11,470 bases of DNA from Desulfobacterales bacterium (GTDB taxonomy: Bacteria; Desulfobacterota; Desulfobacteria; Desulfobacterales; RPRI01), in the NCBI GenBank assembly GCA_020052975.1, contig JAGVOC010000429.1, positions 1 through 11,470 of the forward strand, in the 5' to 3' direction. Shown in pieces: positions 7,326-11,470 of the stretch. The position numbers and the translations under genes are program-made. Positions within the stretch are counted from its first letter, which is position 1. The number at the start of each line of letters is the position of its first letter. Below the pieces are notes generated by a model. It ran no database searches. It was not told where the DNA came from and saw only the letters and a program-made list of their open reading frames with translations.

Positions 7326-7397
7326 TGATAAATGAGCCTTTTTTGATAATGGGATATCTTATCACATGCAATGAACAATCTGAAAGAATAATTATCA
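7326..7397. promoter_or_regulatory. Cluster of TGATAA / TTATCA motifs, possible operator
   Basis: Four copies of one hexamer occur within 72 bases: TGATAA at 7326-7331 and 7344-7349, and its reverse complement TTATCA at 7359-7364 and 7392-7397. The middle two form an inverted repeat with a 9-base spacer. Position upstream of the phosphoesterase operon suits a repressor or activator site, but the motif is AT-rich and the pattern was noticed after the fact. Confidence 0.3.
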
Positions 7398-7630
7398 CAG
7401 AGCTCTCACGATAAACAGATAGGATTAGGCGTCTACCATTGTCATTGCACAAAAGGGGTCCCTATCATGCCATAGTCTCGCAGGTTAGGATCGGAAATCG
7501 AGAGTCCTGAGAAGATCTCTCTGATGTTTGTTATCAGGTGGACTTTGCAAAATCACATCCTCACAGAAAGAAAATATTGTTACGTGTTAATGCGGTATAT
7601 TTCTTTTGGAAGCATCTAAACTTACCCTTT

Positions 7631-9091
7631 TCACCGAATCGGCCATTCAGGGATAGCCTTATCAATTTCATTCATTAGTTGTATCGTCTTTCTAATAACG
7701 ACGACCATCTTTTGAAAGTGCGTTTTATCGTCATACGAAAGTCTTCGATTTTTGCGATATTTGAGCCATTTCTGGCAAACTGGATACCCCCCTATATGAA
7801 ACGACCATATTTCAGACTCAACGCCTTCAAAGTATTGAGTTTTGTTTATGTAAACCCGTCCTTTTATTGCCAGGTCTGAATGGCCAGCAATCTTTTCTCC
7901 AACTTCTTTGTAACTGATTACTTCTACCTTATCGTCTCCCTTAACAGGATAGTTTGGTTGATGAGCAGCATCATTTAAAATGGGATCTTCCAGAAGATGC
8001 AGCGAGACAAGTTTTTGGCCCTTCCCAGCTAAAGCCGCGAAAAGGTCAAGATCAGAAGTTAATGGCAAACGAGGGAAATCTATTTTCATAAAGCCTGCAT
8101 ATCTCGCCCGGTATTTTTGAGAATGAAATATGGCGTACATATAATCAAAAAAATCTTCAGGTCCGACAGAAGTCTTGAGATCACCACGCCCATCGGAAAT
8201 AAAATGCAAACCAAGTCGCTGTTCAAGTTCAGAGATAAATGATGAATTAAGATTAGGAACACGTCCGCCCTTCTCATCCAAAACCCCAATTAAATTTTGT
8301 TGCGCCTTATTTGCATCGCCGCCGTGATAAAGATATAGAGGGAAAAGACATGACTGAGTCGTGGCTTCACCGCATTTTGTTTCTATTATATTGCGAGTAC
8401 AAAAGAAATGGTCCATCGCATTGGATTTATTGCTTCTGGCGGAAATGAGCGCAATATTTTTGCCGACTAACATGTGCCTCATAATCTTCTCAAATGGCCA
8501 TCCCAAAAATCCTCGTGACCTTCCGGTATAGTATGTAAACCTCATATCAAAAGGACGGTAAAGAATTGGAGTAATTTTGTTCTCACTTAAGCCTGATTCC
8601 TTTAAATCACTCTGCGCCCATGTCACTTTCCAATCACGCACATCAGGAGGTAAGGCATATTTTTCGCGAGCCTCTTCGGCGGGGAGTGATGAGAAACTAT
8701 TAATAGCCTCCATGACCTGCGCCGCATTGTAATGAATAGTAAGCGAATCCCGCTTTGTTATCACGCCAACATTATGTATCTTAAAAATATCAGTTATTTG
8801 CCATCCTTCCTTATACTCAGAAAACATGTCTCTATCTAAAGGAGTGAATAAGTAAAATGGCGACTCAGGTTGTAATTTTTCCCAGGTTAATAAAGATACA
8901 TCGGAGTTCCATAGACATTTATATTTCTCCTCTCTCAATCCCCTTATATCCGCATAATGAAGATTTGCCGGACCTGCTTTGCCTTCTTCTTTGATAAATA
9001 TTCCAATAGCTACTCCACGCGTAATATCAAATACATTTTCATCTTTGGAGCCATCAGATGCTTTTTTTCTAATGTCTCCATGGAGGTTCAG
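7631..9091 (-). CDS. Type IIG (type ISP-like) restriction enzyme, C-terminal specificity part, out of frame with its N-terminal part
   Basis: This 486-codon frame continues the restriction-methyltransferase ending at 9088, one frame over. It begins in the conserved stretch LNLHGDIRKK (after SDIYI in the other frame) and runs through DENVFDITRGVAIGIF, typical of type ISP methylases just after the catalytic domain. YRPFD and the following Tyr-rich segment (826-830 onward in the corrected protein) mark the ISP C-terminal target-recognition region, and the tail ends in WPIR. Alone it has a TTG start at 8938 (435 aa) but no clear ribosome site, so independent expression is doubtful. Without frame repair it has neither nuclease nor methylase motifs. 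Product by itself: DNA sequence recognition only. Confidence 0.8.
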   Translation of the reverse strand: MNLHGDIRKKASDGSKDENVFDITRGVAIGIFIKEEGKAGPANLHYADIRGLREEKYKCLWNSDVSLLTWEKLQPESPFYLFTPLDRDMFSEYKEGWQITDIFKIHNVGVITKRDSLTIHYNAAQVMEAINSFSSLPAEEAREKYALPPDVRDWKVTWAQSDLKESGLSENKITPILYRPFDMRFTYYTGRSRGFLGWPFEKIMRHMLVGKNIALISARSNKSNAMDHFFCTRNIIETKCGEATTQSCLFPLYLYHGGDANKAQQNLIGVLDEKGGRVPNLNSSFISELEQRLGLHFISDGRGDLKTSVGPEDFFDYMYAIFHSQKYRARYAGFMKIDFPRLPLTSDLDLFAALAGKGQKLVSLHLLEDPILNDAAHQPNYPVKGDDKVEVISYKEVGEKIAGHSDLAIKGRVYINKTQYFEGVESEIWSFHIGGYPVCQKWLKYRKNRRLSYDDKTHFQKMVVVIRKTIQLMNEIDKAIPEWPIR

Positions 9092-11037
9092 TATATATAT
9101 ATATCACTAAAACTGTTAATTAGGTGCTGTCTCATTCCGCGAAAAGTCGGGTTTTCCAAGTAACCATAATTTGTTATGAAAGCGAGAATTCCTTTGCCAG
9201 TCTTTTCAATACGCCATTGCCCAAAACGGATAAACTTCACGTAATCATCGCGAAGCCATTTCGGATTTCTTTCGTATAAAGAACCACCGTCAACTTTATA
9301 ATAATCCTGTATTAGCTTCCCTATCCACGTCCTCATCATCCTAATTTTGGGTTTTTTATACTTGACGACAATTAATTTTCTATTAAGACCTCGACCACGC
9401 CATCGCTCCTCCTTGTGAATATCCAAGGCATACTCACTCCTGTTTGCTGACATCCCTTGATATGGTGGATTACCGAGAACTACCATTATCGGTTCGTCTT
9501 TTTTAATGCGAGCTGCAGCCTCTGCCTCATCGGCTATCCATGAAGCAAATATCTTCTCAGATTTCTTAAATGCCTCCTCAAGTGTATTTGTTAAGAAGAT
9601 CCCTAACCGATCATCCCCAGAAAAATCATATTTCCAATCGCTTCTCACCTCTTCAGGCATGTCAGCGGCGGCAAGTTGTAACCCAAGCTTCATATGCGCC
9701 ACCGCATAAGGTGCCATGAGCAGTTCAAATCCGAAAAGTCGCGAGAGGATATGCTTCTCTACATATCCTCCCCACTTACCTTTATTGGCGTTGAACTGAT
9801 TACGTATATGGTCAATTACTGAATACAGAAATGTTCCTGTGCCGCAGGCGGGATCAAGGATTACGGTGCTTTCATCGACAAGTCCCTTTGGCCTGTCGAA
9901 TTTTGTCTTTAAGATGTAATCAACTGACCGCACAATGTAAGAGACCACTGCTTCAGGAGTATAATAAACACCGCGTGCCTCCCTTATTTTCGGGTCATAT
10001 TCTTTCAAAAAGGTTTCATAAAAATGGACAATAGGGTCTTCCCTCTGTGACCTCTTGCCGAAATCCTGCAGTACTGCCTCCATGTCTACCCTTGCAAGAA
10101 GATGGGCGAGGTCATCAACAGCCCAGCAAAAAGGTTCATCTTCTATATCGGGACCAGCTATTTGTTCAAATAATTTCTTTAGGAACGGATTCGTCTTGGG
10201 AAGATCATATGCAGCAAGGCGTCGTGTAAAGGGGCCTCTTCGCGGATCATGGCTACAACGCGCTGCAAATAAACCATAAACGATGGTCTGAGAATACATG
10301 TCGTCAAACGATGTAATTACACCCTTCCCCCTTTCACTGGGCGCAAGATGGGTTTTTAAATCAGGGATTAGGATTTCCTGAAAGGCTTTATGTAAATCCC
10401 CGATGGTATTTGAAGCAATGTTTTTCTCGAACGAATAGGCGATACTGTCCCGGATGATATGAGCTATATTGGCCATTCGTTTCGCCAACCCACGGGCGCC
10501 GTCCACCTCCGGTCGTGCTTCTCTTAAGAATCTGTCGAATAATTGTTTTAAAGAATCTATGTCGATAGGATGAGGTTTTTTCCCCGATAGAAAGCCCTTT
10601 TTGTCAAGGAGCTTAACCTGATCTACCCGCATAACTGGAGATTCCTTTTCACTGGAGACAAAATCAAAAAGCATAAATTCAAGATGGTTAGTCAGGACAA
10701 GCCGTTGACCGGATGCGCAGTAACGTTTTATCTGCTCGCTGTCGGCAAGTTCCTGCACACTGGACGAGAGCCCTTTTGCTTCCACATAGCCGATAAGGAA
10801 ATCTTTCCCTGTTTTCATTTTGTAATCGGGAGTGCCAAAGGCTTTTCTGAGAGGTTCTGTGATTATTGACATTTCCGTTTTGCCAACGGACTCAGACAAA
10901 CTACTAAGCAAGAAATGCAGGGCAGGTCGAAAGGAAAGCTCATTCGAGGTGTCAGGATGTCCCGCGATTTCATAGAGCTTCTTGAGATATCTATGTATTA
11001 GCTGCTCAAACGGCTCCACTTTTCCTTTTATTACCAT
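9088..11037 (-). CDS. Type IIG (type ISP-like) restriction enzyme: nuclease and N6-adenine methylase part, truncated by frameshift
   Basis: A 649-residue N-terminal part of a bifunctional restriction-methyltransferase. Residues 70-88 hold a PD-(D/E)xK nuclease signature (P70-D71, then E86-A87-K88). The methylase core has motif I DPACGTG at 395-401 (S-adenosylmethionine binding) and motif IV NPPY at 523-526 (adenine flipping and catalysis), as in gamma-type N6-adenine methylases. DDYVKFIRFGQWRIEKTG and FITNYGYL farther on are characteristic of type ISP enzymes. The start at 11037 is supported by GAGGAAG nine bases upstream. It stops at TGA 9090-9088 just after the TA tract, losing the specificity region; repairing one TA unit gives a 1134-residue protein ending at 7631, about the usual family length. 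As drawn it is probably inactive or non-specific. No helicase motifs were seen in it, so it is type IIG rather than a canonical type ISP translocase. Confidence 0.85.
   Translation of the reverse strand: MVIKGKVEPFEQLIHRYLKKLYEIAGHPDTSNELSFRPALHFLLSSLSESVGKTEMSIITEPLRKAFGTPDYKMKTGKDFLIGYVEAKGLSSSVQELADSEQIKRYCASGQRLVLTNHLEFMLFDFVSSEKESPVMRVDQVKLLDKKGFLSGKKPHPIDIDSLKQLFDRFLREARPEVDGARGLAKRMANIAHIIRDSIAYSFEKNIASNTIGDLHKAFQEILIPDLKTHLAPSERGKGVITSFDDMYSQTIVYGLFAARCSHDPRRGPFTRRLAAYDLPKTNPFLKKLFEQIAGPDIEDEPFCWAVDDLAHLLARVDMEAVLQDFGKRSQREDPIVHFYETFLKEYDPKIREARGVYYTPEAVVSYIVRSVDYILKTKFDRPKGLVDESTVILDPACGTGTFLYSVIDHIRNQFNANKGKWGGYVEKHILSRLFGFELLMAPYAVAHMKLGLQLAAADMPEEVRSDWKYDFSGDDRLGIFLTNTLEEAFKKSEKIFASWIADEAEAAARIKKDEPIMVVLGNPPYQGMSANRSEYALDIHKEERWRGRGLNRKLIVVKYKKPKIRMMRTWIGKLIQDYYKVDGGSLYERNPKWLRDDYVKFIRFGQWRIEKTGKGILAFITNYGYLENPTFRGMRQHLINSFSDIYIY
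9092..9104. repeat. TA dinucleotide tract (6.5 units) at the frameshift
   Basis: The tract TATATATATATAT lies inside codons for the conserved SDIYILNLHG segment. With 6.5 units the gene reads SDIYIY and stops at TGA (9090-9088); with 5.5 units it reads SDIYILNLHGD and stays open to 7631. A one-unit slip explains the broken gene completely. Short dinucleotide tracts are classic slippage sites in phase-variable restriction-modification genes, though most proven examples have longer arrays. Confidence 0.85.
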
Positions 11038-11046
11038 GTATTATTA

Positions 11047-11053
11047 CTTCCTC
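11047..11053 (-). promoter_or_regulatory. Ribosome binding site of the restriction-methyltransferase gene
   Basis: GAGGAAG on the minus strand, nine bases before the ATG at 11037, supports that start. Confidence 0.65.
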
Positions 11054-11184
11054 TTGTACAAATAAGGAATAAGAGTCTTGGTTCTTGTACTGAATTATGC
11101 CCCATATTTTCTTCTCCCCAGTCCTTTCCGTCGTTTCTGCACTTGCTCCCCTTCTTAGCTTATTGCGTCCCATCGACATACATA

Positions 11185-11213
11185 GTTGTACCAGTAATGC
11201 TCAATAATTTCAA
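11185..11213 (-). promoter_or_regulatory. Candidate promoter for the restriction-methyltransferase gene
   Basis: On the minus strand TTGAAA (11213-11208) and TACAAC (11190-11185) are spaced by 17 bases, a fair sigma70 match. It would leave a leader of about 140 bases before the ATG at 11037. Confidence 0.3.
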
Positions 11214-11267
11214 GCAATTAGGAACGTTTAGTAGCAGGTGAAGAGAAGACTCAGGATTAGTACTGAG

Positions 11268-11366
11268 CTACTTCGCGAATTGAGTTATACGGACGCCTAT
11301 TAGCCGAACTTTCATTTTAAGTTCTATCCTTTTGAGGCAATTAAAGGCTGCTTTTCTGTGATTGAA
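11268..11366 (-). pseudogene. Possible decayed C-terminal tail of a Y-family DNA polymerase (DinB/UmuC-like)
   Basis: A 32-codon stretch, open between a TAG at 11369-11367 and a TAG at 11270-11268, ends in LKMKVRLIGVRITQFAK. The motif VRLIGVRxx is characteristic of the final strand of the little-finger domain in DNA polymerase IV and V catalytic subunits. The rest of such a gene (about 350 residues) is not visible upstream in this frame: a stop codon precedes the stretch and the neighbouring open frame at 11375-11470 is in another phase. I therefore read it as a remnant left at the edge of the island. The evidence is one short motif, so a chance match is possible. Confidence 0.35.
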
Positions 11367-11374
11367 CTATAATC

Positions 11375-11470
11375 TCAGCTGCGGCTTATGAATCTAGCCA
11401 CCTCAGGAGGATCGAGGAACTCCCATTTTCCTACCACTTCGCAGACGTGTGCCGCGGTTTCGATGTGGAG
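11375..11470 (-). CDS. Partial reading frame entering from the right edge (C-terminal 31 residues)
   Basis: The minus-strand frame beginning at the window edge is open to TGA 11377-11375. It encodes HIETAAHVCEVVGKW, then EFLDPPEVARF, ending ISRS. G/C preference at third codon positions suggests coding, as in the small gene at 181, but 31 codons are too few to name a family. It might be the 3' end of a complete neighbour or another piece of the decayed gene next to it (the two are in different frames, 8 bases apart). Confidence 0.35.
   Translation of the reverse strand, partial: LHIETAAHVCEVVGKWEFLDPPEVARFISRS

Larger units (their letters stand above)
7213..7630. other. Intergenic control region upstream of the GTPase operon
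   Basis: These 418 bases lie between the 3' end of the restriction gene and the phosphoesterase. They should carry the operon promoter (minus strand), but no clean -35/-10 pair stands out; GATAAG within TGTGATAAG near 7360-7368 is a weak extended -10 candidate. The region holds the TGATAA cluster, the TTTGTCA inverted repeat and the SD-led short frame described separately. No rho-independent terminator is evident for the restriction gene: the CTGAT/ATCAG stem at 7521-7537 is short and has no T run. Confidence 0.5.
11038..11267. other. Upstream region of the restriction gene with GTACAAGA direct repeats
   Basis: No gene is visible. On the plus strand TCTTGTAC occurs at 11052-11059 and again at 11083-11090 (31 bases apart, same orientation), and the first copy is part of the palindrome TTGTACAA (11054-11061). 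The first copy overlaps the ribosome site of the restriction gene, so a bound protein could affect its expression. This is a pattern only; no C-protein gene lies nearby. Confidence 0.35.

Noticed and set aside
7521..7537. CTGAT/ATCAG hairpin as terminator of the restriction gene
   Set aside because: Only five base pairs with a seven-base loop and no following T run on either strand.
9088..9104. Programmed ribosomal frameshifting at the TA tract to make full-length restriction enzyme
   Set aside because: The tract is not a heptameric slippery sequence and no downstream stem-loop or internal SD stimulator was seen; DNA-level slippage is simpler.
114..11238. 12-base direct repeat TTTAGTAGCAGG at 114-125 and 11227-11238, near both ends, as possible attachment sites
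   Set aside because: Several 12-base matches are expected by chance between positions in a window of this size, and no integrase or tRNA gene accompanies them.
7217..11304. Shared 11-mer GCCTATTAGCC near 7217 and 11294, which could imply a second polymerase-tail copy before the phosphoesterase
   Set aside because: 11-base matches are expected many times by chance here, and similarity does not extend convincingly beyond the shared bases.
1..11470. CRISPR array, tRNA/rRNA genes, insertion sequences
   Set aside because: No regularly spaced repeats, cloverleaf-like segments or transposase motifs were found on either strand.

Overview
The window reads as part of a bacterial defence (accessory) island, almost entirely on the minus strand. 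It is moderately AT-rich and has bacterial Shine-Dalgarno sites and operon packing. Gene content is compatible with a Gram-negative host such as a deltaproteobacterium-like lineage, but nothing here fixes the taxonomy.

Layout from right to left, the direction of transcription. The right edge (about 11268-11470) holds the tail of an unidentified gene and what looks like a decayed C-terminal tail of a Y-family DNA polymerase (DinB/UmuC type). Next comes a type IIG (type ISP-like) restriction-methyltransferase gene, 11037-7631. It encodes an N-terminal PD-(D/E)xK nuclease, an N6-adenine methylase core (DPACGTG, NPPY) and a C-terminal specificity region. It is split into two frames exactly at a (TA)6.5 dinucleotide tract at 9092-9104. 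Removing one TA unit restores one 1134-residue protein, so the gene is either phase-variable and OFF, freshly mutated, or affected by a sequencing error. A 418-base intergenic region follows, with a cluster of TGATAA motifs, an inverted repeat and a strongly SD-led 13-codon ORF.

The centre (7212-677) is a tight five-gene operon whose members match the predicted double-GTPase (DO-GTPase/GAP) NTP-dependent conflict systems: a metallophosphoesterase with a C-terminal helical adaptor domain (probable effector), the all-helical GASH protein, DO-GTPase1 with an N-terminal Cys cluster, DO-GTPase2, and GAP1. Gene junctions are 1, 10, -4 and 7 bases, so the five are very likely one transcript. My inference is that the two GTPases, GASH and GAP1 form a sensing or switching complex that controls the phosphoesterase through its adaptor domain. 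To my knowledge this type of system is predicted from comparative genomics and its trigger and the effector's substrate are not known.

The left 676 bases carry one probable small plus-strand gene (181-411, a 76-residue four-cysteine protein) and otherwise no recognisable feature.
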